Assembly (NCBI GenBank): GCA_036571765.1
Contig: BROE01000015.1
Span: 6,315,877-6,379,876 of the forward strand
Direction of reading: 5' to 3'
Length of the DNA stretch: 64,000 nucleotides
From: Plecoglossus altivelis
Taxonomy: Eukaryota > Chordata > Actinopteri > Osmeriformes > Plecoglossidae
This document shows positions 26,101-36,977 of the stretch, in pieces. The position numbers were made by a program, and so were the translations under genes. The notes beneath the pieces were generated by a model. The model did no database searches, was not told where the DNA came from, and saw nothing but the letters and a program-made list of their open reading frames with translations. Each line of letters opens with the position of its first letter. The stretch's first letter is position 1.

Positions 26101-29100
26101 AACTTCTATGACCTCACGTCGGAATGCCTCTGATTCCCCTTTCCAGAAACGGATGTTCTCATCGACGAAGAATCTCAACATCATCCACCCACTGACCAAT
26201 CACAAAGCGACTTAGGTCCACCTGCTACTGTGACCCCTGACCCCGTCGTCTCTGTGGCGCCGCGGCAGTCCCCTGATCTGTCCGTTGCGACGGAAGACTT
26301 AGTCCCAGTGAGACAGGGCAGCGACGCCACGCCCACACAGGGTGCGTCAACCAGCGAGAGCAAAACCAAACCCGAACCTTCCTCCCAGGCAGAGTCTGCC
26401 AGTGTGCCAGTGCCAGAATCAGACAGTTCAGATCTGTCTTCATCCCAGACCAGGAGGACTCGCTTTCCCAAACCCAAACCCAACCTGGGCCGGACTACCA
26501 GAACCACCCAGTCTAAACTACAGTCTGCTGAGGTTACGGTCGCTCCTCTGAAGCCGGAGGAGACGACCTCGACCGTGACCACGCCTTCAGAAGCCCAGCC
26601 TGGTGAAGACGCCATCGCCCTCTCACCTCAGATCACCACCACCTCACACTCTGAACCACCACGACCACAAGCCACCCAGCTCACGCGACATCCGAATGAT
26701 CTGACTTCGTGTGCTCCACCCTCCCCAGAATCATCCTTCCCTGCCGCTCCGGAAGCAGTGGCACCTCCTGAGGAGAGCTTGTCATCTCAGTCTGCATTTA
26801 CTGAAACGTTGAAGGTCACTGAAGCCTCAGAGACAAGATCAGACTCAGTCCCACAGACATCCGAGACCAGTGACGGACCCCCCGCTGAAGTCCAACCCAC
26901 TGAAGTGGTATCCACCAATCAGGGGACGGGATGTGAAGTCGGACTCGCCCCTCCTGAGGAGTCGGGCTCAGAAAGTTCACAGCAGACCGCCTCCCAGGTC
27001 AAGAGAAGCCGTTTCGCCAAACCCAAACCCAACCTGGGCAGAGTTACCAGGACAACCCAGTCGAAACCGCAGCTGGCGGAAGAAACGACCTTGGAGCTGA
27101 AGCCTGTCGAGACTGTGGCATCAACTTCTGAAACACAGCCTGGAGAGAGAAACTCTGAATGTCTTCTCACCAAGGAAGCCAGCATCCTAGTCTCTGACCC
27201 ACTCCCCACAGACACCAACACACACTCTACGCATCCTGACAAGGAGCAGGAAACACCCATTGGACCGGCCCTTCTGGTCAAAACTGACTCGCAACCCGTC
27301 ATTCAGGAGAAGGCGAGTGCCGTTGGGTCCGTCTCGAGAACCGAGTCGAGCTCCAACACTTCCGAGTCGACTGTCCCCCAGCCCAGAAGGAGCCGCTTCC
27401 CCAAACCCAAACCCAACTTGGGCCGGGCCTCCAGAACTGCCCATGCTAAACCACAGTCTACTGAGGAGACGTCAACCACAACCTCAACCTCCCTACTCAG
27501 CGAAGGTGCGACGGCTCCCTCAGAACTGCAACTCAGCAGCGAGACACCCAGCAGTACCATCTCCTCTCCTGGGTTTTCTCCGTGCTTCGGACCCTGCGAA
27601 GACCAGCTCAGAGCAGATCTCCAGCCTGGAGCAGATCTCCAGCCTGGAGGAGATCTCCAGCCTGGAGCAGATCTCCAGCCTGGAGCAGATCTCCAGCTCG
27701 GAGGAGATCTCCAGCCTGGAGCAGATATCCAGCCTGGACTGGAGCTCCAGCGGTCTGGGCCACCAGAAGTGTCCGCTCGTGGCCTCATCCTGCACAGGTC
27801 GCCACCTGGTGATGTTGAAGGTCTCAAGCAGCAGCAGCAGCAGCAACAGGAGCAGGAGACATCATGTGTGGAGAAGGAGGGGTCTAACGTGGAGGTGCAG
27901 AGACGTCCTGATGTAGACCAGACCCCAGACTCTCCAAAGGGAACTCGCAGAGCCCGCTTACCCAAGCTCAAACCCAACCTGGGCCTAAATGGCCAAGCAA
28001 TGCTCTCCCAGTCCTGTCCGAGTGCTACGCCATCAAAACCAGGTGAGATTATCAAGGCCATGACTATAAATTTACTCCCAAACTGACTCAGTTTACATCT
28101 ACATTTTGTCTAATTTGGTCAACATTAATAACACTATTTATTTCCCCAGGCCCCAGTGTTAACAACTCAACTCTTGGGGAGCTAGCAGCCCAGATCTTAG
28201 ACATCAGTAAACCCCCATGCAGAAAGAAAGTCAAGAGGCCACTAGGTGGCGCTACTCATTCAGAACCTACACCAGAGACTCACTCCCAGATCCCTGCTGA
28301 AGACAGCAGTGCTTCTCTCGTCTCAACTGCAGCCGCTGTGCATGCTACCCAGGTAAGAACACTGTCAACATTATGAAGCTACTTGCGTAGCTTCTAGAAC
28401 AGTCTTTACTTTCTGTTCCAGGACCTCCCATCTGCCCTCTTGTACTGCCCTAACTTGTCTGGCTATGCTAACAGGATTGTGGGCCAGTCCGGCTTAGTTC
28501 AAAGAGGTCAAGCTACCTCAGTTACACTCCTGTATGAAGCTATGATACATTGGTGTCTGTACCAGGCAAAAAAATCTGCAGCCTGTTCAGATAGTCTTAA
28601 AATAAACTGCCCACGCATTCCGAGCTCAACTCTATAGTGGCTTTTATTCTGAAATGATTATCAGGGTGACTCATTTGAGACAGAAACAAGAGGATCGTAA
28701 TGCTAACAGATCAGTTGTAAGAGGTGGTCTTTGCTGCCGTGTGTTTCTTCTCAGACTCCGTGGCTCGAGCAAGCTCCAAGCTCTCCCGTCACCAGGACAA
28801 ACTCGGAAGGTATTTTACTGCCGTCAGACGTTCATACAGAGATACAGAGGCCATACATTCTCACTTGTTTGTCCCAGTTTTCAGTTTATTTGAGGTCCGT
28901 GTGGTAATCTTTATCCTCCTGGTCTGTGGCTCTCTCACTGTCCAACCCTCCCTCCATCGATACCTTCCTCTATCCCTCCCTCCCTCCTTTATTCCTCCCT
29001 CCCTCCATCGATGCCTTCCTTTATCCCTCCCTCCCTCCATCGATGCCTTCCTTTTTCCCTCCCTCCATCGATGCCTTCCTTTATCCCTCCCTCCCTCCAT

Positions 29101-31211
29101 CGATGCCTTCCTTTATCCCTCCCTCCCTCCATCGTTGCCTTCCTTTACCCCTCCCTCCCTCCATCGATGCCCTCCTTTATCCCTCCCTCCCTTCATCGAT
29201 GCCTTCCTTTATCCCTCCCTCCATCGATGCCCTCCTTTATCCCTCCCTCCCTCCTTTATCCCTCCCTCCCTCCATCGATGCCCTCCTTTATCCCTCCCTC
29301 CCTCCATCGATGCCTTCCTTTATCCCTCTCTCCCTCCCTCAGCAGTGCCAGTGGACCAGGCCCCTTCAGACCCAGAGGAGCCCTTCTTCATCCTGTCACT
29401 GACTGAGATCCCAGTCCTCCTCACAGAGGGAGAGATGGCGCCCACACCCCTGCCCTTCTTCCAGCCCCCAGACCCAGCCTGCCCTCAAGCACACAGGTTA
29501 GTGGCTGGCTGACACAGTGTGCCATGCAGGCTGTCACACCCTGCTCCTCTATACATAACCTTTCGATTGGTGAGGGGTGCTGGAACGAAACGGGCATCTC
29601 GCTCTGGTACACGCTGTCCTTTTTCCTCACACTGTCGTTCTCACTCTGAGCAGTGCGACAGCTGTCCCTGGAGGAGATGTGAGCTTGGGGAGTGACGGTT
29701 TGGTGAAGAATGTTCCGGAGGCCACAATGGAGCTGGAGTCTGGGATGGCATCCAGGACTAATGAGTCTGAAGAGCCGGCAGAGAACCAGGAACAGGAGGG
29801 AAACCGTCCTCCCCGTAAAAAACGCAAACTGTCAGACAAGAGAGGTATGGCACGACAACCAATCAAAATAGGGGAAACTGAAATGCGACTGTATTCTTCC
29901 CTGAGGCTTGTGTGAACAGAAAGTATTGGCGTTTGAGAGCAACAACGCCTACAGAACCACACCTGACATCAATCGTGCTAGTTAATAAAACACTGGAAGA
30001 ACAAATAAGGCAGATCACAATATTGTCAGCTGTGTGCATTGTCTTACCTTCGGATTGTCACTCACAATCTCAGGCCCACGGCAAACCTGGCAGTCTGACA
30101 ATTATTTAATAATCGTCTTTCCTGTTGCACCATGTGTGTTTTCCAGCAGCCAAACCAGTGGTTAGCTCAACTACAACAGGGAAGGAGAAAGCCGGTCACA
30201 CCACCTTGGCACGTGAGACATCATCTGCCTCTCCCTCAACCCAGGACCCGCCCACCTCAGAACCCGACCACGCACCTGCGTCCCCCGGCCCCCTGGCCCT
30301 GACCACGGCCTCACCAGCGACCGCGTGCACCACCACGTCACAGGAGAGGGCCACCGCGGAGACGCAGGGAGGAGCTGTGGGACCGACGGAAAGTTCCATA
30401 AGGCAGGGTGTGGCAGAGGACAGCGGTTTGAGTTTGGAGTCTCAGTATATTCACGGCATCACGCCATTGGCTGCAAGTGACCCTCTCAGCAGGTACGTGA
30501 GAGAGGTCTTACCCCAGAACTGTAATGACCCGGCATCAGACTCGACTCTAAACAGATCTTTGGTCTGTGAAGGAGTGTGTCTCTAATAAACTGCATATTC
30601 TGCAAAAGGCCTTAGCCTGTATTGATTAAAAGGCCAAAGTCTTTATCGAAGTCTTATTGTCAGTGAACTATGGAGTCTTAACTTCACTGCTGTGATATTT
30701 GTTTTCTCCAGACCTGGTAGGAGACCCAGGGGCTTTCTCTCCTTCATGGCTGACAAGAACAGCCCCACCAAGGGCCCCCGAGGTGCCAAAGCTGCCTCTC
30801 GGAAGCCCCAGCTTAGCACCTCACGACCGGGGAGAAAAGCGGACACCTCTGTCCACACATTAAGCATGGCAGCTCCCGCATTAAGTACAGAACCCTTTAC
30901 ATTAAGAACTGAAGCCCACACATCAAGTACTGAAGCTCACACATCAATCACAGAAGCTCACACATCAAGCACTGAAGCCCTCACATCAATCACAGAAGCC
31001 CACGCATCAATCACAGAAGCCCACACATCAATCACAGAAGCCCACACATCAAGCACCCTGACCCACATACCAGCCCCAGAGGCAGAGGCCTCTGATGTCA
31101 GCTCTGCATGTCCCCACCCTGAACCTCAAGTCTCCAGCCAACCAGGACCAAGCAGCCTCCAGTGTTCCTCCACTGCTGAGGTAACAAGAAGGAAAAGCCA
31201 CTGTGTCCATC

Positions 31212-31251
<40 letters not shown>

Positions 31252-31445
31252 ACTCTCTATTGCACTCTATCGCTCTCTCTCACACACACACTTTTACATC
31301 TTCAGAGGTCCTAGTTAAGCGTGTGTTCTCATCCTAGGTGGAAGTCTTACAGCAGGAGGAGGCGTCCGCAGCAGAAGATGAGGTCATGAACGTGTCTCAG
31401 TTCTTCTTCAGTGACATCTTCACCGAAGTAGAGAACGAGGGATGA
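20170..31445 (+). CDS. bdp1: BDP1 subunit of TFIIIB, complete
   Basis: TFIIIB subunit that places RNA polymerase III on tRNA, 5S and U6 promoters. Exons: 20170-20381, 20467-21172, 21373-21476, 21599-21664, 22003-22176, 22731-22864, 23137-23231, 23332-23386, 23471-23617, 23775-23984, 24091-24154, 24251-24455, 24586-24713, 24852-25248, 25550-25684, 25830-25866, 25961-26044, 26147-28042, 28150-28352, 28755-28809, 29343-29496, 29654-29844, 30147-30492, 30712-31180, 31338-31445. All phases agree, giving 2124 aa (human 2624). The start MLRRSRISVRPNVRP matches the human start. Identity rests on SKMTMRDLIYYLPDSNPMT, LMVPRVKVAEDGTLIIDEE and the SANT region (YSKPWSSQ, DMFYLAISMVGTDFSMIGQL, RARIEIKNKFKREE). 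An acidic/lysine-rich stretch follows, then a 1.9-kb exon with scattered KPKPNLGR motifs. The C-terminus is VSQFFFSDIFTEVENEG. The exon at 28755 was placed by phase. Confidence 0.95.
26460..27990 (+). repeat. Dispersed KPKPNLGR motifs in bdp1 exon 18
   Basis: Four copies of an arginine/lysine motif: RFPKPKPNLGRTTR (about 26460), RFAKPKPNLGRVTR (about 27010), RFPKPKPNLGRASR (about 27395) and RLPKLKPNLGLN (about 27957). A weaker relative, RAPRPIPNLGRR, is in exon 12. They correspond to the basic motif of the internal repeats of mammalian BDP1, but here lie 130-185 residues apart in acidic/ST-rich spacers. Confidence 0.75.
27613..27750 (+). repeat. 18-bp coding minisatellite in bdp1 exon 18
   Basis: About seven copies of an 18-bp unit (GCAGATCTCCAGCCTGGA) encode ADLQPG/GDLQPG repeats in frame, followed by a degenerate LELQ. 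Shortly after comes a (CAG)n run coding seven glutamines. Confidence 0.9.
28235..28254 (+). promoter_or_regulatory. CTCF-like motif inside bdp1 coding exon
   Basis: GAGGCCACTAGGTGGCGCTA is nearly the full CTCF consensus, inside the exon 28150-28352. By-eye match only. Confidence 0.4.
28953..29339 (+). repeat. Pyrimidine-rich minisatellite in bdp1 intron
   Basis: About a dozen copies of a 28-36-bp unit (CCCTCCCTCCATCGATGCCT plus TCCTTTAT), variably lengthened by extra CCTC blocks. It runs into the acceptor of the exon at 29343, so its last units double as that exon's polypyrimidine tract. Confidence 0.93.
30908..31054 (+). repeat. 21-bp coding repeat in bdp1 (TEAHTSS/TEAHTSI)
   Basis: Seven tandem in-frame copies of a 7-residue unit, alternating TEAHTSS and TEAHTSI with single changes (TEALTSI, TEAHASI). 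It sits in the serine/threonine-rich region just before the conserved C-terminus. Confidence 0.92.
31211..31248 (+). repeat. CT microsatellite in last bdp1 intron
   Basis: (CT)n run, followed by shorter CT and CA blocks to about 31290, between the last two bdp1 exons. Confidence 0.9.
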
Positions 31446-31708
31446 CAGGAGAACTGGAAAACTGGATAGGGGTCAGGGGAGAACGAGCCAATCGTCACGG
31501 AAACGACAGGGTGGACGATGTTCTCAGAGTGACTGCGTGATGTCAGAGGTCAAGCGCTTGAGGGACAGCTGTCTGACTGATTAGGTTACTCACTGCTGTT
31601 TTGTGACAAAAGGTGACATTTTCCGTTGTGGTCATATTATGGATGAATCATAGAATAGATTTCATCCAAAGCAAGATTTCACCCAAGCTTGCCAACCGCT
31701 TAAGTACA

Positions 31709-31754
<46 letters not shown>

Positions 31755-33033
31755 GTTTTGGCTTGTACTTTTGAATAAATATGGTTGGTGTTTGTACAGA
31801 TACTTAGTTGATGTTTCCAAATCATTGGGGGTGCATCTTCATGTGGTTGTTCCTTGTTGTCCCTCCTGCTGGTTCATCACCTCATCCTGCCTCATTCAGT
31901 GAACGTCCTTGTCCGTGGGATACAGTGGAAACATACCACATCAAGCTGAAAAAAAACATGTACATTTTTTGGGTTCTTATCAGTATTATGTATTTATTTT
32001 GATTTATAACCCCCCCCCCTCCCCCAAGGGGATCTTGGAATTGTGATGTGACATAGAAAGCACGTAACAGTGAGATCCGTTTCCTCCCAGTGTCGAATGT
32101 TGAATGAATACTTGAAACGATTCTGAAATAATGCAACAGTACAGGGCTTCCGGTTGTCAGTGCTCAGGTTGCCACAGTGGCCTGCTCTGCCTCTGCTGTG
32201 TAACACTCAGGTGTGTCTGGTTCATCATTACCGAGTGTGGATTTTAAGAGTTGTTGATGGTGACGTTTATCTTGGAAGCTAGAGTAGATAAACTCAACGA
32301 TTTCCATTAGACTTATTGACGCACTCAACCCCTAAACTCTAGCGAAACTCGTTACCGACAGAAGCTTGGCTCTCTGCAGTTTGTGTGTGTGAATGTTCTT
32401 GTTTTATGTTCGTTTTTGGAATGTCACCTCCTGGAAGAGTTCTTAGGAAAATTTGTTTTTATTTTTATTGAAATGGCAGTTATGTTATGTATATAGACTT
32501 GATTTGTGTTGCAGGGCAAGTGTACAGATCAGGAATTGCGATTCAGTTGGTTCTCATCCACAACCTCTGCAGGTGTTTAAATAAAAATACAAATAAATAC
32601 ACAAAGTTTTAAAGCATTGTGTCATGGACTCATCAATGTGTGGTCACTTAGGTTACACCTTCGTTAAAGTGGATATTCATATATGCACGTTTTAAGCACT
32701 TTCTAATGTATTGTAGTTGATGACAAATATATTTTTCATAAGACTTCTGTATTCTTGTACTTCTGTGAGTGGATCAAGGAATTGAAATAACATACTTCAA
32801 ATAATCCGACAAGTAATCCACTGTAAATCCCTTACACCACTCCCTACTATGGGATTTAAAACTATTTTGATCTTTTGCTGGGTTTGATCCATGAGATTGC
32901 TTCCATGCTTGGACTTAACTTTGACGAGCTGTAAACCAATAAATACTCGGACTATGTAGCTGGTAGGTCAATATGTAAGCATTTTCGAAATCGTCCCCTT
33001 CAGAGTAACTGGATTTAGGTGGAAGACAGAATC
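31446..33033. other. bdp1 3' UTR and intergenic stretch before rtkn
   Basis: AT-rich, with (TA)n at 31717-31750, the AATAAA at 31774 and further AATAAA/AAATAAATA sequences near 32578-32600. No gene recognised. Confidence 0.6.
31774..31779 (+). terminator. Candidate bdp1 poly(A) signal
   Basis: AATAAA about 330 nt after the bdp1 stop, just after an (AT)n run at 31717-31750, followed by TTGGTGTTTG, a GT-rich downstream element. Confidence 0.55.
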
Positions 33034-36000
33034 ATGAACATGCTGGAAAATGACCTGGTGAGTGTTCACTTGAATGTAGAGTAACGTTTAACAATCGACG
33101 TCTTTATCAAGTTTTTATTGCGGCTGTGAAATAGCTGTACAAATGTCACGTTGGGTCGAGTATTATCGGGCGTCAGTCATTGGATTTCAGTGATTCAGAA
33201 TGTGATTTTGGAACTATCTTCAAGTTTCATAAAAGTTTTGTGTTTTCCATTGACTTTATCATGAACCCAAACATGTATTATAAGAGACCGGAACGGTTTG
33301 TGTGCCTGTATGTGTCATTGTAGAGATTGCCAACATTTGTACTGGCTAAGTGTATTAGCTTTTTTAGCTAAGATCAGTCTTCACTGGAACCCTCATGCTT
33401 TCACAAGAACAACTGTACATTCCTGAGAAGATTAAGAATCAGGAGATTTTAGTGACATAACAGAAGCAGCGCAAATAATAAAACAAAGAGTTCAGATCAT
33501 TCATTCCTAATCCTTCACCCCCCACGTAAACCTGCAGTAGATGAATGGATGCTAACCGCGTTTCTGTAATACGTCAAATGAAAAGCCTACTGCAAACAAA
33601 GAACACTCAAACCGGCAGCTGACCTTAAGGTGACGGTAAAAAATTCCTGTATTTTTTTAGCATGATGCATCCAAAACAACATGGCTGCATGGCTCGGAAT
33701 CAAACATACCTATCTAGATCACAGTGTGAAGGTAGGCTTGTCTGAGTCAAGGATCAGCAATGAGTGCTGTCTGAAGAAGCATGATGATTGGCTCATGGCA
33801 GCCATAACCCAGCCAGACAAAGCTCACCTAAACTTACCTTTGTAAGCAAAGGACAGCTTAGTTGAAATCTGTTTTGTCTTCCTAGATTAAGCGCCAGAAG
33901 ACTGCAGGGGACAACAAGTAGAGTGGCTCTCATGCAGTTGACACGAGACATGACTCTTTCGATTCCCAGAAACCTGTTATTCTGTGTTATTCTAAAGCCC
34001 ATACTGCAAACATAGTCAAGCCCTCAAGTGACATGTTTGTCTGAGACATTTCCCCTCCTCTCTCCCCTCTGCCCTTCCTTCCGCCCCTCAGGACAGCGAG
34101 GTGCAGAGGCAGATTGACCGGGAGGTGCGCATGCGTGAGGGGGCCTGGAAGCTCCTGGCTGCCTGCTCCCAGAGGGAACAGGCCCTGGAGGCCTCCAAGA
34201 GCTTGCTGACCTGCAACGCCCGCATCCTGGGCCTTCTCAGCCAGCTTCAGAGGGTGAAGGAGGCCCAGGTCCTCCACAAGGCTGGACGCAGGTGAGAGGG
34301 AGAGGGGAGGGGGGGGAGGACAAGGAAGGGGTAAGGAAGAGAGTTAGAGAAGGGGGTAGGAGAGAGAGAGAGCCAGGGGGACAGAAGTGAGTTAGAGAAA
34401 GGCAGGAGTTAAGAAAGAGAGTTTTAGATAGGGGGAGGAGAGAGAGGCAGGGGGGATGGAAGACAGTGGGCACGGGGAGTGAAAAAGAGTGAGGGGGAGA
34501 GGGAGAAGAGAGTGAGGGGGGAGGGAGGAGAGAGAGCGGCAGGGGGATGGAAGAGAGTGAGGGGGGATGAGAAGAGAGAGAGGCAGGGGGGACGGAAGAG
34601 AAAGAAGGAAGAGAGGTTGCAGGGAGTGTGCAGATGGGTTGGATGAAGGAATGGATGCAGGGAAGCAAGGAGGAAGGATAAGGTCAACTAAACGGTTATT
34701 AGATTTTTTTGTGTTCACCTGTAGGCCGTCAGATGGTAGGCCACTGGATTCCAGGCAACCTTGCACCGGCAAAATATCGATCTCAGGTGAGTGAACACGC
34801 CCCTAAGAATAACATAACCATGCATAGCGTGTGTCATATCTGCCGTCTGAAAGCACAAACTGACGGAACATTGCTTTTCTACAGACTTGCGAATTCCGCT
34901 CATGTGGAAAGATTCAGAGTATTTCAAGAATAAAGGAGGTGAGTTTAGATCCAAGTGCACATGACGTCCATTTGCGTCATCCGTAGAATCGAGTGGTTCC
35001 TTGTTGAAATAAGTTAAGTTATTTCACATAAGTTTCACGTGACACTTCTAGTACATAATGGGCATGTAAGAGGGGTAACATGAGTGAGCATTTTGAAAAA
35101 AATGTTTAAAAAATGAAAGAAAAAATCTGAATAAAAACTATTAAAAGGAATATCACAATTGCTTCAAATATTTAATTATTTCCAAAAAAGTAATATTGAA
35201 AGTCAATCTTGGGTAGGTTGTGAAGGCTCATTGATTCTGAACAGCATGCTATCTCTGCCGTCTCCCTTTCTATCTCAGAGTTGCATCGCTGTGCTGTGTT
35301 CTGTCTTCTCCACTGCGGTCGAGAGATTTACGACACAGATATGGTTATGGTGGACAGGACGCTGACTGACATCTGCTTTGAGGAAGCCATCTTGTTGTGG
35401 GTTTCATTTCTCCTTACTTCACAATCCTCTTTGTTTTTTCTTCAGCTAGGTCTCACCTGACGGACGTCATTCCGTAAACACTAAAATACATGTCTGACTG
35501 CCTGACTGTCTTTCTAACTACCCATCTGTCTGACTGACTGCCTGTGTTTTGTGAGGGCAGTAGCGAGGTGGGCCCAGAGTTTGAGCTGCGAGTGGAGCTG
35601 TACAGCAGCTGTGTAGAGGAGGACTTTACCCCCGGGGCAGCAGGACCCAGGAGACTGAGCCGTCTGGGCCTCAGCGGGTCACTGGGACGTTCCTCTGGGC
35701 GGAAGCTCCGGGCAGCCCTGGAGACGGCAGCTGGCTGCGGGGCCGTCTCCAATGGAGGGGGACCGGAAGGAGGAGCAGGAGGATCAGGGGGAGCGCCCCA
35801 GGTGCATGCTCTGTGTCCGCAGTAAGTGTGGTAACATTCCACAACCGGAGAACAAACAGTTCTGGAAAACACGCATCATTAATAGTGCCGACATTCCAGA
35901 CTGAAAGTACATCGTTGTTTTTTTTACGATTTGGGAACCTAACCTCTGCTGTTGTGTGGGTGTTTCCATCCTTAGCGGGCCCAAGTATCACCTGTTGGCT

Positions 36001-36916
36001 CACACGATACTGAAACTGACTCATGTACAGGACAGCTTCAGAACACATGATTTGTCTATTTCAACGACAGGTAAGTGTCTTCTACTGTCCTCTTCTCCAC
36101 CTCCCTCCTTTTCTCTCTTCCCCAACTCTCCTCCACCTCTCCTTTCTACTCCTCCTCCCTCTCCTCCTTCCTTCTCCTCTCCTCTCATTGCTGCACTCTT
36201 CCTTGGTGTTCCAGAGGACAGCTCTTACTGGCTGCCTCTCTACGGAAGTATGTGCTGTCGTCTGGTTGCCCAACCTCGCTGCATGACCCAGCAGGTCATC
36301 TGTGGCGCTCTGAAAGTTAAGGTGAGAGGTTAACTTCACCATCCCCGTCCTACTTCTTGGCATGGTCACCATCACCATCATTGCGTTCTGTCCTGTTTCA
36401 GCTTGAAAATGAGCCTGAATGCTGGACCGATGTCTACGGTGTCCTCAGAGGAACACATCTCATGGTTTTCCAAGGTCAAGAGGACATGGAGGCTGGAGAG
36501 AAAGCGTTATTCACCGTCACCATCAACAAGGTTGGACAACCGGTGCAGACACGCAATGACACGCTAGAACCAGACTTCAGCCAAACGGGTAGGAGGGCTG
36601 CAAATGCGCGCTTGTGTCACTAGGGGGACACTTTTGCTGGTATTTTCCACGAGGACAAGAGGTGTGAAATAGGTGACGATAAACTGTCAGTGGAATCCAG
36701 TATAACTGCCTCTGTGTTTTTGCGCACGGTCTCAAATTTCTCACAAAGTATCAGAAATCTTTAATTAGCATCATTAGCTCAACACATCAGCAGTCTGAAT
36801 ACTCACACAACCCGTCTGCAATCCTTACAAGTCTCAAAGTTCAAATTGACATATTCCGCTTGTGGCAATGTACATCAAGACAGGTATAAGGTTGCTGAAC
36901 CAGAAGACCTGAAAGC

Positions 36917-36977
<61 letters not shown>

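Noticed and set aside
28422..28506. A possible bdp1 exon (TTCTGTTCCAG acceptor, CAAAGAG|GTCAAG donor, 28 open codons)
   Set aside because: Including it forces the next exon (28755-28809) into a phase that breaks the frame at 29343. Without it the frame runs through correctly.
28724..29512. 262-codon plus-strand frame rich in SLPPS/IDAFL
   Set aside because: It is the translated intronic minisatellite fused to the real exon 29343-29496; intron signals on both sides are clear.
34237..34772. Overlapping proline/serine/leucine-rich minus-strand frames
   Set aside because: Antisense translation of a purine-rich tract; low complexity, no family features.
36531..36620. Extension of rtkn exon 9 to a later donor (ACGG|GTAGG)
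   Set aside because: That donor leaves phase 1, whereas exon 10 needs phase 0. The donor at 36530 (INK|GTTGGA) fits and gives NKDTS, matching the rhotekin pattern NKETR.
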